Notes under the pieces: model-generated | Database searches by the model: none | What the model was told of the DNA's origin: nothing | Seen by the model: the letters and a program-made list of their open reading frames with translations, nothing else | In this document: positions 8,562-18,442 of the stretch, in pieces | Numbering within the stretch: position 1 is the stretch's first letter | Layout: every line of letters starts with the position of its first letter | Made by a program: the position numbers and the translations under genes | NCBI GenBank assembly: GCA_949295785.1 | Contig: CASFMJ010000037.1 | Span: forward strand, 1 to 53,708 | Length of the DNA: 53,708 nt | Origin: an uncultured Bacillota bacterium | Lineage (GTDB): Bacteria; Bacillota; Clostridia; Peptostreptococcales; Anaerovoracaceae | Direction: 5' to 3'

Positions 8562-10328
8562 ATGAGCACTTTATTTAAGAGGACCCATATGTGTGGCTGT
8601 CTGGATATAAAAGATGCGGGACAGAGAGTCATTCTCAACGGATGGGTTGCCAAACGGAGAAATCTGGGCGGGCTTATTTTTGTCGATCTGAGAGACAAAA
8701 CCGGTATTGTCCAGGTCACTTTCGATGATAAAATACCGGAAGAACTTTTTAAAAAAGCTGACAGCCTGAGAAGTGAATATGTAATCGGTATCAAAGGAGA
8801 AGTCAGAGAAAGAACGGCTAAGAATGCCAATCTTTCAACGGGCGAAATAGAAGTTTTTGCAGATGACCTTGTAATATACTCTCAGGCAGATACTCCACCT
8901 ATCTATGTAAAAGATGACGATAACGTAGACGACAACCTGAGACTCAAGTACAGATATCTTGATCTCAGAAAGCTTAAAATGCAGAGAAATCTCACATTCA
9001 GACACAGAGTCACCAAACTTGCCAGAGATTATTTTGACCAGCAGGGTTTTACCGAAGTAGAAACACCTATGCTGATAAAGTCCACTCCTGAGGGCGCCAG
9101 AGATTATATTGTGCCCAGCAGAGTGTATCCCGGTTCGTTCTATGCTCTGCCTCAGTCACCTCAGCTTTTCAAGCAGCTTCTCATGGTGGGAGGAACCGAC
9201 AGATACATGCAGATAGTCAAATGTTTCAGAGATGAGGATCTAAGGGCAGACAGACAGCCCGAATTCACACAGATAGACCTGGAAATGTCTTTTGTGGATA
9301 CGGACGATGTGATAAATGTTCAGGAGGGATTTCTCAAGAAACTTTTTAAGGAACTGCTGGATGTTGATATCAGTACTCCACTTCCAAGAATCACATGGCA
9401 TGAGGCTATGGAAAGATACGGTTCAGACAAGCCGGATACAAGATTCGGATTCGAACTGAAAAAACTGGATGATGTGGTATCCGGCTGTGATTTCAAGGTC
9501 TTTACCGATGCCTTGAACGCCGGAGGGACAGTAAGAGGTATATGTATAGACGGCGGAAGTTCATTCTTCAGCAGAAAAGACATAGACAAGCTTACAGAAG
9601 CTGTAAGAAGTTATGGAGCAAAAGGTCTGGTATGGATAAGAGTCAACGGTCAGGAATATAATTCATCGGTGAATAAATTTTTCAGTCAGAAGCAGCTTTC
9701 AGACATAGCAGAGGTTTTCAGTGCAAAAGACGGAGATCTCATACTGATTGTTTCTGATAAAAGCAAGGTTGTATTTGACAGCCTGGGATTCCTCAGAAGA
9801 GAAATTGCAGGCAGAATGGGGCTTCTTGACGACAAGCAGTACAATCTGCTGTGGGTTGTTGATTTTCCTCTGTTTGAAAAAGATGACGAGACAGGCAAGT
9901 TAAAAGCTATGCATCATCCATTTACTTCACCTAAAGCTGAGCAGATAAATCTCCTTGATTCTGATCCTGAAAAAGTCAATGCGGATGCATATGATATCGT
10001 TCTCAACGGAGTAGAACTGGGAGGGGGTTCCATAAGAATACATGACAGAGACCTTCAGGCAAAGATGTTTGAGGTTCTTGGACTTACTCCCGAAGAATGC
10101 GAAGAAAAATTCGGATTCCTTATTGAAGCTTTCAAGTATGGAGCTCCGCCTCACGGAGGACTTGCATATGGCCTTGACAGGCTGGTTATGCTGCTTCTTG
10201 GAGAGCCTTCAATAAGAGAAGTAATGGCATTTCCGAAGAACCAGAATGCTCAGTGTCTTGTAAGTGATGCACCGGCGCCTGTGGATGATGAGCAGCTTAC
10301 TGAACTTGGCGTAAGAGTGGATAAATAA
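8562..10328 (+). CDS. aspS: Aspartyl-tRNA synthetase, bacterial type
   Basis: AspS charges tRNA-Asp with aspartate. The 588-residue length fits the bacterial form, with an N-terminal OB-fold anticodon domain (GWVAKRRNLGGLIFVDLRD), a class II catalytic core with FRDEDLRADRQPEFTQID, a GAD insertion domain in the middle, and motif 3 near the C terminus (GLAYGLDRLVMLL). Whether it is discriminating or also charges tRNA-Asn cannot be judged by eye. It starts at ATG 8562 with AGGAGA just upstream, overlapping the hisS stop region, so it is likely cotranscribed with hisS. Confidence 0.96.
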   Translation: MSTLFKRTHMCGCLDIKDAGQRVILNGWVAKRRNLGGLIFVDLRDKTGIVQVTFDDKIPEELFKKADSLRSEYVIGIKGEVRERTAKNANLSTGEIEVFADDLVIYSQADTPPIYVKDDDNVDDNLRLKYRYLDLRKLKMQRNLTFRHRVTKLARDYFDQQGFTEVETPMLIKSTPEGARDYIVPSRVYPGSFYALPQSPQLFKQLLMVGGTDRYMQIVKCFRDEDLRADRQPEFTQIDLEMSFVDTDDVINVQEGFLKKLFKELLDVDISTPLPRITWHEAMERYGSDKPDTRFGFELKKLDDVVSGCDFKVFTDALNAGGTVRGICIDGGSSFFSRKDIDKLTEAVRSYGAKGLVWIRVNGQEYNSSVNKFFSQKQLSDIAEVFSAKDGDLILIVSDKSKVVFDSLGFLRREIAGRMGLLDDKQYNLLWVVDFPLFEKDDETGKLKAMHHPFTSPKAEQINLLDSDPEKVNADAYDIVLNGVELGGGSIRIHDRDLQAKMFEVLGLTPEECEEKFGFLIEAFKYGAPPHGGLAYGLDRLVMLLLGEPSIREVMAFPKNQNAQCLVSDAPAPVDDEQLTELGVRVDK

Positions 10329-10365
10329 CTCACAGCATAAACTTGTATGACGGAGGTCATTGCAT

Positions 10366-11598
10366 ATGCCTAAGATTTGCTCTAATTGCGGGAAAAAAAT
10401 AAAATTCACGGAAAACTCTTATTCTCTTGTGTATTCTGACGGATGTTTCTGCGAAGAATGCAGCCCAAAGATCAGGAAGCTTCTTCATGATGCTTACATG
10501 ATGAATGAAAAAAACGGAATGCAGGTAAAAGAAAAATTTCAGAACCAGCTGGACTCTTCATCCTATAGCAACGAGACAAAAGAACTTCTTGAACGTGAAT
10601 TCAGAAACATCTATGCAGAAAATTTCAGATCATCCAAGAAATACAGAACCTTCAAGGCATCCTTTGAAACATGCCGCAAAGCTGTCATTGATGCGGGATA
10701 TGGAAAAATAAGAAGCATGGAAGAATCCGGAACAGTGAATACGGGTGCAGCCAGAACGGAAACATTGTTATTTGAAAATCTTTTGATCACTACCATGAAT
10801 CTTATTTTATGCGTGACCATATCGGAGTGTCAAGATAAGACATCAGTCATCGTTATGGAATCGGGGACAACCTATTCTATGACTGAAAAATTCTGGGCTG
10901 CATTCTTTAAAAAAACTCCGCATCTTGCGGATCTGGAAATAACAGATTTTGCTTTTACGGGTGAAGATGACACAAGTCAGGATTTAAGACAGGGTAAAAA
11001 ACGGATAGGCATACTTGGAGGGACATTTGATCCGGTTCATCTGGCTCATGTGGCCTTAGGAAAGGCTGCTATCAAAGAAGCAGAACTAGATAAACTTATT
11101 GTTATGCCGGCACGGATGCAGCCCTTTAAGCAGGGCGTCAAGGTGGCTGATGACATACACAGAAAAAACATGGTAAAGATTGCCTTTGACGGAAATGATA
11201 AAGTTGAGGTATCTGACTATGAGATGAACAGAGGCTCTCTGTCATATACCATAAAGACTCTTGAGCATATTAAAGAAATATATCCTGACCATGAGATATT
11301 CTTCATTTCCGGTACTGATTCTTTTATGGAAATTGACACGTGGTATAGAGGAAAAGATATACTCGGGTCATTTTCATTGGCAGTCTGCGCAAGACCCGGT
11401 TACAGCGAAGATCAGCTATGGGATAAGATAAAAGAGTATGAAGAAAAATACGGTACAGAAGTGGTGATGATAAAGGAAAAGATGCCGTCTGTATCATCAA
11501 CACTTGTCAGAAAATTGCTTTCAGAGGGAAAACCGGTTACAGATCTGGTTCCTGAGCAGGTTGAAAGGTATATAATGTCAAATGGACTCTATAAATAA
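10366..11598 (+). CDS. nadD: Nicotinate-nucleotide adenylyltransferase with an N-terminal zinc-ribbon extension
   Basis: The C-terminal half (about residues 210-410) is a complete NadD, which adenylylates nicotinate mononucleotide in NAD synthesis. The nucleotidyltransferase signature GGTFDPVHLAH is at 218-228 and the second ATP motif SVSSTLVRKLL is near the C terminus. The preceding roughly 210 residues are not part of normal NadD proteins (about 200 aa). They open with CSNC at 5-8 and a CFCEEC cluster at 27-32, a zinc-ribbon pattern resembling DUF4428, then a helical stretch and a segment with strand-like character that I cannot assign. The frame is open throughout, so this is a true fusion in sequence. 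Start ATG 10366 has GGAGG 9 nt upstream; TTG 10360 in frame is too close to it. The gene overlaps yqeK by 17 nt. Confidence 0.85.
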   Translation: MPKICSNCGKKIKFTENSYSLVYSDGCFCEECSPKIRKLLHDAYMMNEKNGMQVKEKFQNQLDSSSYSNETKELLEREFRNIYAENFRSSKKYRTFKASFETCRKAVIDAGYGKIRSMEESGTVNTGAARTETLLFENLLITTMNLILCVTISECQDKTSVIVMESGTTYSMTEKFWAAFFKKTPHLADLEITDFAFTGEDDTSQDLRQGKKRIGILGGTFDPVHLAHVALGKAAIKEAELDKLIVMPARMQPFKQGVKVADDIHRKNMVKIAFDGNDKVEVSDYEMNRGSLSYTIKTLEHIKEIYPDHEIFFISGTDSFMEIDTWYRGKDILGSFSLAVCARPGYSEDQLWDKIKEYEEKYGTEVVMIKEKMPSVSSTLVRKLLSEGKPVTDLVPEQVERYIMSNGLYK

Positions 11599-12169
11599 AA
11601 TAGAAACATATATAGATAAAAACTTTTCTGAGAAAAGAAGAGTTCATACTTACGGAGTGAGAAAAACGGCTCTTCACCTTGCAGAAAAATACGGCTGCGA
11701 TACTGCAAAGACCGAGATGGCAGCACTTCTGCATGACTTATACAGAGGTGTGGCAGCGGAAGTCCTGAATTATCATGTCAGACATCTTGGCCTTGATCCT
11801 TCATATATCGACAGACCGAATCTTGCTCACGGACCGGTTGCGGCAGAGATGATACAGCGAGATTTCGGAGTAAAAGACAAAGAAATAATAGATGCTGTCA
11901 GATATCATACTACAGGACGTGCTGAAATGACTCTGCTTGATAAGATTATATATATAGCGGACGCCATTGAGCCTGCCAGGAGTTATCCGGGTGTTGAAGA
12001 TCTTAGAGAAATGGCGGAGCAAGACCTTGACAGAGCATGTCTTTTATCACTGAAAAAAACTATAGATTATGTTACTTCCGAAGGAAATTTTCTTGATCGC
12101 CGAACTGTAAGCGCCAAGGAGTACCTGGAAGAAATGATAGAAAAAAAGGAGAGAACAGATGACAAATAA
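11582..12169 (+). CDS. yqeK: YqeK-type HD-domain hydrolase (Ap4A hydrolase)
   Basis: This is a 195-residue HD-domain phosphohydrolase. Metal ligands are visible in RVHTYGV, the HD pair of LLHDLYRG and the later His residues of LAHGPVAAE and RYHTTG. The YqeK family symmetrically hydrolyses diadenosine tetraphosphate to ADP, limiting an alarmone made by aminoacyl-tRNA synthetases. The gene order nadD-yqeK-rsfS is widely conserved in Bacillota and strengthens the call. It overlaps nadD by 17 nt and rsfS by 11 nt, so the three are probably translationally coupled. Confidence 0.9.
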   Translation: MDSINKIETYIDKNFSEKRRVHTYGVRKTALHLAEKYGCDTAKTEMAALLHDLYRGVAAEVLNYHVRHLGLDPSYIDRPNLAHGPVAAEMIQRDFGVKDKEIIDAVRYHTTGRAEMTLLDKIIYIADAIEPARSYPGVEDLREMAEQDLDRACLLSLKKTIDYVTSEGNFLDRRTVSAKEYLEEMIEKKERTDDK

Positions 12170-12503
12170 AGAATACGCCCTTTTGGCTGCAAAGGTTCTG
12201 TCTGATAAAAAGGCCCGGGACATCGTAATAATAGATATCCAGGAAAAAGCCACCTTTGCTGACTATTTCGTCATATGCTCGGGAAGTTCCGAAAGACAGG
12301 TTCTTTCTCTTGCAGATGACGTGGAAGAACTCTTTATGGAAAATAATCTTCCTGTAAGATCTGTAGAGGGCAAACATGGCTCCGGATGGCTGCTTATGGA
12401 TTTCGGAGATATAATAGTGAACATATTTACTGATGAAATGAGGGAAAGATACGGCATCGAAAAGGTATGGGGAGACTGCCGATTCATTGAAGTGGAGGAA
12501 TAG
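12159..12503 (+). CDS. rsfS: Ribosome silencing factor RsfS
   Basis: RsfS binds ribosomal protein uL14 on the 50S subunit and blocks joining to 30S, lowering translation in stationary phase or starvation. The 114-residue length and the segments [22 protein letters not shown] and [17 protein letters not shown] match the family. It is the last member of the nadD-yqeK-rsfS cluster. The start ATG 12159 overlaps the yqeK end, with AAGGAGAG just upstream. leuS starts 8 nt after its stop. Confidence 0.94.
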   Translation: MTNKEYALLAAKVLSDKKARDIVIIDIQEKATFADYFVICSGSSERQVLSLADDVEELFMENNLPVRSVEGKHGSGWLLMDFGDIIVNIFTDEMRERYGIEKVWGDCRFIEVEE

Positions 12504-12511
12504 ACCGAAAA

Positions 12512-14983
12512 ATGAAAGAGAAATACAATTTTAAAGAAATCGAGAAAAAATGGCAAAAATACTGGGAAGAAAATGATTGCTTCCGTACAGAAGAAGACGA
12601 AAACAAGAAAAAATATTACTGCCTCGAGATGTTTCCATACCCTTCAGGAAAACTTCATATGGGACATGTAAGAAACTATTCCATAGGAGACGTTGTAGCA
12701 AGATTTAAAAAGATGGACGGATATAATGTGCTTCATCCAATGGGATGGGATTCTTTCGGACTTCCTGCAGAAAATGCTGCAATAAAACATGGTATACATC
12801 CCAGTATATGGACATGGGACAATATTTCTGAGATGCGCAGCCAGCTCAAGGAGCTGGGACTTTCCTACGACTGGAACAGAGAAGTAGCTACATGTCATCC
12901 TGATTATTACAAATGGATGCAGTGGATATTCATACAGTTCTACAAGAGAGGTCTTGCTTATAAAAAAGAAAATCCTGTAAACTGGTGTCCCAGCTGTCAG
13001 ACGGTTCTTGCCAATGAGCAGGTGGTAGACGGCTGCTGTGAAAGATGTAAAACTCCTGTGGGAAAAAAGAATCTTTCTCAGTGGTATCTCAAAATAACCG
13101 ATTATGCTGAAAGACTCCTTGACAATCTCGATAAGCTTCCCGGATGGCCAAATAAAGTCAAAGTGATGCAGAAAAACTGGATAGGAAAATCCGTAGGTGC
13201 AGAAGTAGACTTCAGGATAAAAGACAGAGAAGAGATTCTTACTGTATTCACTACAAGGGTAGATACCATATACGGAACAACATATATGGTACTTGCACCT
13301 GAATATCCGGCAGTAATGGATATGGTCAGAGGAACTGAGTATGAAAAGCCTGTTCTTGATTATATTGAAAAAGTAGAGCATATGAACGATATCGAAAGAA
13401 CCTCCACAACAAATGAAAAAACGGGTGTGTTCATCGGTCAGTATGCCATCAATCCTTTTACAGAAAAAGAAATACCGATTTATATTTCCGATTATGTTCT
13501 TATGGGCTACGGTACCGGAGCCGTAATGGGTGTTCCTGCCCATGACCAGAGAGACTTCGAATTTGCCACAAAATTCGGACTGGATATAATCCCGGTGGTA
13601 GATCCCGGTGATCCTGATATTGATCTTTCAAACCTTAAAGCAGCCTGCGCTGCAGAAGGTAAACTGATAAATTCAGGCAAGTTCAACGGGATGAATAACA
13701 GAGTCGCCATAGATGAATTTATAAAGCTTGTTGAAGAAAAAGGAATAGGTAAAAAGACTGTCAATTACAGGCTTCGTGACTGGCTTATTTCAAGGCAGAG
13801 ATACTGGGGAACACCCATACCTATGATATATTGTGAAGAATGCGGATGGGTCCCTGAAAAGGAAGAGAATCTTCCGGTTCTTCTTCCCACTGATGTGGAG
13901 TTTACCGGCAAGGGAGAATCTCCCCTTACTACTTCCAAGACTTTTGGAGATGTCAAGTGTCCTGTATGCGGCAGACCGGCAAGAAGAGAAATGGATACAA
14001 TGGACACATTCCTGGACTCTTCGTGGTATTTCCTGAGATACTGCGATCCTAAAAATGAAAACGCCCCGTTCTCACCCGAGAAGGCGGCTTACTGGATGAA
14101 TGTGGATCAGTATATAGGCGGCGTTGAGCATGCTATACTTCATCTGATGTATGCAAGATTCTTCCAGATGGCATTTTATGATATGGGTCTCGTAAAAGAT
14201 GAGGAGCCGTTCCGCAATCTGCTCACTCAGGGCATGGTAAACAAGGATGGAAAGAAAATGAGTAAATCCTTGGGTAATGTTGTCAGCCCTGAAGAGATAA
14301 TAGACAAATACGGCGCCGATACCGCAAGACTGTTTATATTGTTTGCTGCTCCACCCGACAGAGAGCTGGACTGGTCAGACAAGGGAGTTGAGGGAAGTTA
14401 CAGATTCCTCAACAGAGTATACAGACTTGTATATGAGATAAAAGAAAAATATCCTGATGTACCTGATGCTTTTGAAATAAAGACTGAGGCGGATAAATCA
14501 CTCAATTACTCACTGAATTATTCCATAAAAAAAGTAAGTGAGGACGTAGGTGGCAGATTCAACTTTAACACAGCTATCAGTTCTGTTATGGAACTGGTAA
14601 ATGAAATGTACAGATATAAGGAGAGAGATGATGTGAATGTTGGACTTCTCGGAAAGGCTACAAAAGATCTTATTCTGATGCTTTCTCCATTTGTACCTCA
14701 TATCTGCGAAGAAATGTGGCAGCACATAGGCCAGACTGAGTCCGTTACATCCATGCGCTGGCCGGAATATGATGAGAGCGCTCTTGTGAAGGATACGGTA
14801 GAAATTGTTCTCCAGATAAACGGAAAAGTAAAAGAAAAGCTTATGGTAGATGCCGCAGCAGACAGGCAGCAGCTTGAGAAGATAGCTTTGGAAAATGATA
14901 AGATCAAGAGATTATTGGACGGAAAGTCAGTTGTCAAAGTGGTAGCGGTACCGGGCAGACTGATAAATATCGTAGTAAAATAA
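12512..14983 (+). CDS. leuS: Leucyl-tRNA synthetase
   Basis: LeuS charges tRNA-Leu. It is an 823-residue class I synthetase with the HIGH-type motif in [13 protein letters not shown] near residue 48 and the KMSKS loop ([11 protein letters not shown]) near residue 585. The CP1 editing domain, which hydrolyses mischarged isoleucyl- or norvalyl-tRNA, is present, with TTRVDTIYG and [13 protein letters not shown]. Cys-rich zinc-type segments occur around [21 protein letters not shown] and in the second zinc region ([16 protein letters not shown]). The length is normal and there is no sign of damage. It is followed by a 72-nt gap before rnj. Confidence 0.96.
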   Translation: MKEKYNFKEIEKKWQKYWEENDCFRTEEDENKKKYYCLEMFPYPSGKLHMGHVRNYSIGDVVARFKKMDGYNVLHPMGWDSFGLPAENAAIKHGIHPSIWTWDNISEMRSQLKELGLSYDWNREVATCHPDYYKWMQWIFIQFYKRGLAYKKENPVNWCPSCQTVLANEQVVDGCCERCKTPVGKKNLSQWYLKITDYAERLLDNLDKLPGWPNKVKVMQKNWIGKSVGAEVDFRIKDREEILTVFTTRVDTIYGTTYMVLAPEYPAVMDMVRGTEYEKPVLDYIEKVEHMNDIERTSTTNEKTGVFIGQYAINPFTEKEIPIYISDYVLMGYGTGAVMGVPAHDQRDFEFATKFGLDIIPVVDPGDPDIDLSNLKAACAAEGKLINSGKFNGMNNRVAIDEFIKLVEEKGIGKKTVNYRLRDWLISRQRYWGTPIPMIYCEECGWVPEKEENLPVLLPTDVEFTGKGESPLTTSKTFGDVKCPVCGRPARREMDTMDTFLDSSWYFLRYCDPKNENAPFSPEKAAYWMNVDQYIGGVEHAILHLMYARFFQMAFYDMGLVKDEEPFRNLLTQGMVNKDGKKMSKSLGNVVSPEEIIDKYGADTARLFILFAAPPDRELDWSDKGVEGSYRFLNRVYRLVYEIKEKYPDVPDAFEIKTEADKSLNYSLNYSIKKVSEDVGGRFNFNTAISSVMELVNEMYRYKERDDVNVGLLGKATKDLILMLSPFVPHICEEMWQHIGQTESVTSMRWPEYDESALVKDTVEIVLQINGKVKEKLMVDAAADRQQLEKIALENDKIKRLLDGKSVVKVVAVPGRLINIVVK

Positions 14984-15055
14984 AAATTTAATATAAGCCA
15001 ACAGTTATCTTCTCATACTATTTTAGAAGAAAAGAAAAAGGACGGAATAAAATTT

Positions 15056-16741
15056 ATGAGAAGAAAAATAACAAAACCGGGGAAAACGATTCCGCGGCTC
15101 AAGGTGATACCCATAGGAGGACTCAATGAGATCGGAAAAAATATGACCCTCCTTGAATGTAACGGTCAGATACTGATAATCGACTGCGGGCTCAGTTTTC
15201 CGGAAGATGAAATGTACGGCATAGATATAGTGATTCCTGATTTCACTTATCTTGAAGAAAACAGGGAAAAAATAGTGGGAATGATCATCACCCACGGTCA
15301 CGAGGACCATATAGGAGCAATACCTTATCTGCTCAAAAAGATAAAACTGCCGATCTACGGAACAAGGCTCACATTGGGACTTGTAGAAAACAAACTTAAA
15401 GAGCACCGTATAAAAGGTGATCTGAGAACCATAAAAGCCGGTGACAAGATAAAACTGGGATGCTTTATGATAGAAACTTTAAGAACCACTCATTCTATCG
15501 CTGATGCCATATGTCTTGCCATAGACACACCTGCCGGAATGGTGTTTCACTCGGGCGATTTCAAGATAGACTACACTCCTATTGACGGGGAACCTATAGA
15601 TTTCTGCAGACTGGCCGAAATAGGGAAAAAGGGTGTCACACTGATGCTATGTGACAGTACCAACGTTTTAAGACCGGGATTCACTGCTTCTGAAAAAGTG
15701 GTAGGAGAAACTATAGAGAATATTTTCAGAACGGCAAAGAACAGAATAATAATTGCCACATTTTCTTCAAATGTGCACAGAGTGCAGAAAATAATTGAGA
15801 ATGCAGTTAAGCTGGGCAGAAAGGTTGCTATTTCTGGACGAAGCATGGAAAATGTGGTAACACTTGCCATAGAACTGGGATACCTTAACATTCCGGCAGG
15901 AACACTGGTGGATCTGAAAAAAATAAAAAATATCCCTGATGATAAGCTGGTCATAATAACTACAGGAAGTCAGGGAGAACCAATGTCGGCTCTTTCCAGG
16001 ATTGCTACGGGAGAGCATAAGGCCATAAAGCTGAAAAAAGGTGACATGGTGGTATTATCGTCTACACCGGTGCCCGGAAACGAAAAGACTGTCTCCAATG
16101 TTGTGAACAAACTTTTTGAAAAAGGAGCAGAGGTTATATATTCTGACATTGCTGATATCCATGTTTCGGGTCATGCATGTCAGGAGGAACTGAAACTTCT
16201 TCATTCTCTGATAAAACCTAAGTTCTTTATGCCGGTTCACGGAGAGTACAGACATCTTATACGCCATGAAAAGCTGGCTGAAGGTCTGGGAATGAAAAAG
16301 GATCATATTTTTATCCTTGAAAACGGCGAGATACTTGATGTTACAAAACGCAGCACACGTATATCAAAAGAAAAAGTAGAAGCCGATGCCATTCTTGTAG
16401 ACGGTCTTGGTGTAGGGGATGTAGGAAATATAGTGCTCCGTGACAGAAAGATGCTTTCTGAGTCCGGACTTATAATAGTGGTGGCAGCCATTGAAAAAGA
16501 AAGCCAGCTGGTAGTATCAGGACCGGATATAATTTCGAGAGGATTCGTGTATGTACGGGAAAACGAGTCTCTGATGGAAGATATAAGAGAAGTGGCTGAA
16601 AAAGCTCTTGAGAAATGCCAGCATAAAAAAATCAGAGACTGGAACAATATGAAATCGCAGGTAAGAGATTCTCTTGGAGACTATCTGTATGAAAGAACCA
16701 AGAGAACACCCATTATTCTGCCCATATTTTTGGAGGTGTAA
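15056..16741 (+). CDS. rnj: Ribonuclease J
   Basis: RNase J is a 5'-to-3' exoribonuclease and endonuclease central to mRNA decay and rRNA maturation in Gram-positive bacteria. The 561 residues include an N-terminal beta-lactamase domain with ITHGHEDHIGAIPYLL (HxHxDH metal site), a beta-CASP domain with FSSNVHR and GRSM, further metal ligands in VHGEYRHLIRH, and a C-terminal domain ending in the family's RTKRTPIILP. Only one RNase J gene is in the window, so J1 and J2 cannot be distinguished. ATG 15056 is used, with AAGGACGG upstream. The ylbF-family gene starts 3 nt after its stop. Confidence 0.95.
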   Translation: MRRKITKPGKTIPRLKVIPIGGLNEIGKNMTLLECNGQILIIDCGLSFPEDEMYGIDIVIPDFTYLEENREKIVGMIITHGHEDHIGAIPYLLKKIKLPIYGTRLTLGLVENKLKEHRIKGDLRTIKAGDKIKLGCFMIETLRTTHSIADAICLAIDTPAGMVFHSGDFKIDYTPIDGEPIDFCRLAEIGKKGVTLMLCDSTNVLRPGFTASEKVVGETIENIFRTAKNRIIIATFSSNVHRVQKIIENAVKLGRKVAISGRSMENVVTLAIELGYLNIPAGTLVDLKKIKNIPDDKLVIITTGSQGEPMSALSRIATGEHKAIKLKKGDMVVLSSTPVPGNEKTVSNVVNKLFEKGAEVIYSDIADIHVSGHACQEELKLLHSLIKPKFFMPVHGEYRHLIRHEKLAEGLGMKKDHIFILENGEILDVTKRSTRISKEKVEADAILVDGLGVGDVGNIVLRDRKMLSESGLIIVVAAIEKESQLVVSGPDIISRGFVYVRENESLMEDIREVAEKALEKCQHKKIRDWNNMKSQVRDSLGDYLYERTKRTPIILPIFLEV

Positions 16742-16744
16742 AAT

Positions 16745-17086
16745 ATGAATGTATATGATCAGGCTCACGGACTTGCACAGGCAATAAAGGCTTCTGAAGA
16801 ATTCAAAGAATATGACAGATTAAGGCAGCAGGTCAGAGAAAATGAAGAACTTGACAAGATGATAAAGGATTTTCAGTCCAAACAGTTTGAACTGCAGGCC
16901 AAGCAGATGACAGGACAGGAAATGACATCAGAAGATATGGCAAGCGTTCAGCAGCTTTACGGCATACTTCTGAAAGATCCTCTTGCAGCAGGTTATATAC
17001 AGGCTGAAATGAGATTTTCCTTAATGATGAAAGATGTTTATGAAATCATCGGAGAAGCTACAGGAATGGGTGATATACTTGGATAG
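16745..17086 (+). CDS. YlbF/YmcA family regulator
   Basis: This is a small, mostly helical protein of 113 residues matching the YlbF/YmcA family. In Bacillus, YlbF (RicF) and YmcA (RicA) bind RicT (YaaT) to form a complex that steers RNase Y toward transcript maturation, and it affects sporulation and competence. Recognisable features are the N-terminal MNVYDQAHGLAQAIKASEEFKEY and the central charged helix rich in Gln and Lys. AGGTG at the end of rnj serves as its ribosome binding site. Its position 3 nt after RNase J suggests a link to RNA decay, which is my inference. I cannot tell YlbF from YmcA orthology. Confidence 0.82.
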   Translation: MNVYDQAHGLAQAIKASEEFKEYDRLRQQVRENEELDKMIKDFQSKQFELQAKQMTGQEMTSEDMASVQQLYGILLKDPLAAGYIQAEMRFSLMMKDVYEIIGEATGMGDILG

Positions 17087-17774
17087 AACTGTAAAAACAC
17101 CGGAGGAACTGCTTCTGATAATGAAAGCAGAAGCAATGGGTGATGCTGCTTTTGAGTACATGCTTGATTTTATTAAAGTCGGCATGACTGAAATACAGGT
17201 GGCAGAAGAAATAGAGAGAGTATTAAGAGCCATGGGTGCGGAAGGGCTTTCTTTCGATACAATTGCGGTATCAGGTGTCAATTCCAACCAGCCTCACGGA
17301 GTGCCTTCTGACAAGAAGATACAGGAAGGTGACTTTCTTACTATGGATCTGGGAGCCCTGTATAAAGGTTATTGCGGCGATATGACCAGAACAGTAGCCA
17401 TTGGATATGCCACAGATGAGATGAAAAAAATCTATGACATAGTGCTCCGTTCTCAGCTGGCAGGACTTGCTGCAGTAAAAGAAGGTGTATTGTGCCGCGA
17501 TGTGGATAAAGCCTCAAGGAATATAATAGATGAAGCCGGTTACGGAGAATATTATATCCACGGCACAGGTCACGGAGTGGGCATCCAGGTTCACGAAGCT
17601 CCCACACTTAATGCAAGAAGTGAGGAAATTCTAAAAGAAAATCAGGCAGTTACCGTTGAACCGGGTATATATCTGCCGGACAAATTCGGAGTACGTATTG
17701 AGGACTTGGCAATAGTGACGAAATTTGGTATAATAAATTGCACAAGGTCAGAAAAAGAGTTGATAATACTCTGA
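17070..17774 (+). CDS. M24-family aminopeptidase, Xaa-Pro type, lacking the N-terminal domain
   Basis: The pita-bread catalytic domain of M24 metallopeptidases is complete. The two metal aspartates are in MDLGALYKGYCGDMTRTV, the metal histidine in GTGHGVGIQVHEAP, and the two glutamates in VEPGIY and RIEDLAIV. These motif contexts match Xaa-Pro aminopeptidases better than methionine aminopeptidase. Full-length Xaa-Pro enzymes carry about 120-130 residues of creatinase-like N-terminal domain before the KTPEEL segment; here that region is occupied by the ylbF gene. The start is uncertain: an in-frame ATG at 17034 would overlap ylbF by 53 nt, while GTG 17070 or TTG 17079 give short overlaps and weak ribosome binding sites. 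I chose 17070. Absence of the N-terminal domain may alter oligomerisation or substrate range. Confidence 0.75.
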   Translation: MIYLDRTVKTPEELLLIMKAEAMGDAAFEYMLDFIKVGMTEIQVAEEIERVLRAMGAEGLSFDTIAVSGVNSNQPHGVPSDKKIQEGDFLTMDLGALYKGYCGDMTRTVAIGYATDEMKKIYDIVLRSQLAGLAAVKEGVLCRDVDKASRNIIDEAGYGEYYIHGTGHGVGIQVHEAPTLNARSEEILKENQAVTVEPGIYLPDKFGVRIEDLAIVTKFGIINCTRSEKELIIL

Positions 17775-17811
17775 TATAATAAAAGATTATTGTTAAGAAT
17801 GGAGAGATACG

Positions 17812-18372
17812 ATGATTTACGCAAGCGACTTCAGAAAAGGTATTACTTTTGAAATTAACGGAGAGCCTCATGTAGTTTTAGACTTTCAGCATGTTAAACC
17901 GGGCAAGGGAGCAGCTTTTGTCAGAACCAAGTACAGAAACATACTGACAGGAGCGACAAGAGAAGAGGCTTTTAATCCTGATGACAAATTTCCCAAGGCT
18001 CATATAGATACCAAGGTTATGCAGTACCTTTACAATGACGGTGAACTTTACTACTTTATGGATCAGGAGACTTACGAACAGGTTCCTCTGATGCAGGAAC
18101 AGGTGGAAGATGCCATAAAGTATCTCAGAGAAAACGATGAAGCTACGATCAAATTCTATAAAGGAAACGCATTCCTTGTGGAAGCACCTAATTTTGTGGA
18201 TCTTAAAGTCGTTGAAACAGAACCGGGTGTAAAGGGCAACACAGCTACTAATGTAACAAAAGCAGCAACTGTGGAAACAGGTGCTGTTATACAGGTTCCT
18301 ATCTTTATTGAAGAAGGAGAAGTGATCCAGATAGATACAAGAACAGGAGAATATCTGGGAAGATCTAAATAA
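17812..18372 (+). CDS. efp: Elongation factor P
   Basis: EF-P enters the ribosomal E/P region and relieves stalling on polyproline stretches. The 186-residue length is standard. The N-terminal KOW-like domain has the loop [10 protein letters not shown], with Lys32 at the tip position that is post-translationally modified in many bacteria, followed by two OB domains ending in [18 protein letters not shown] 17812 has GGAGAG just upstream. The 37 nt before it is AT-rich and could carry its own promoter, though none is convincing. An M24 peptidase immediately upstream of efp is a common bacterial arrangement. A hairpin terminator follows. Confidence 0.96.
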   Translation: MIYASDFRKGITFEINGEPHVVLDFQHVKPGKGAAFVRTKYRNILTGATREEAFNPDDKFPKAHIDTKVMQYLYNDGELYYFMDQETYEQVPLMQEQVEDAIKYLRENDEATIKFYKGNAFLVEAPNFVDLKVVETEPGVKGNTATNVTKAATVETGAVIQVPIFIEEGEVIQIDTRTGEYLGRSK

Positions 18373-18385
18373 AATAACCGGGCTG

Positions 18386-18416
18386 AAAGGACGCATTTTA
18401 CCGGCGTCCTTTCTTG
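18386..18416 (+). terminator. Hairpin terminator after efp
   Basis: AAAGGACGC (18386-18394) pairs perfectly with GCGTCCTTT (18404-18412) around a 9-nt loop. The T-tract afterwards is short and interrupted by C, so termination may be partial and allow read-through into mltG. Confidence 0.6.
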
Positions 18417-18442
18417 CCTGTTCCGGATAAAAGAGGTATGGG

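Noticed and set aside
12644-13543. A 299-codon open frame on the minus strand within leuS
   Set aside because: It is antisense to a clearly intact leuS, has no homology I can recognise and has low-complexity composition typical of reverse-strand shadows.
14984-15055. Terminator between leuS and rnj
   Set aside because: A short ATCTTCT/AGAAGA inverted repeat exists, but the loop is large and no T-tract follows.
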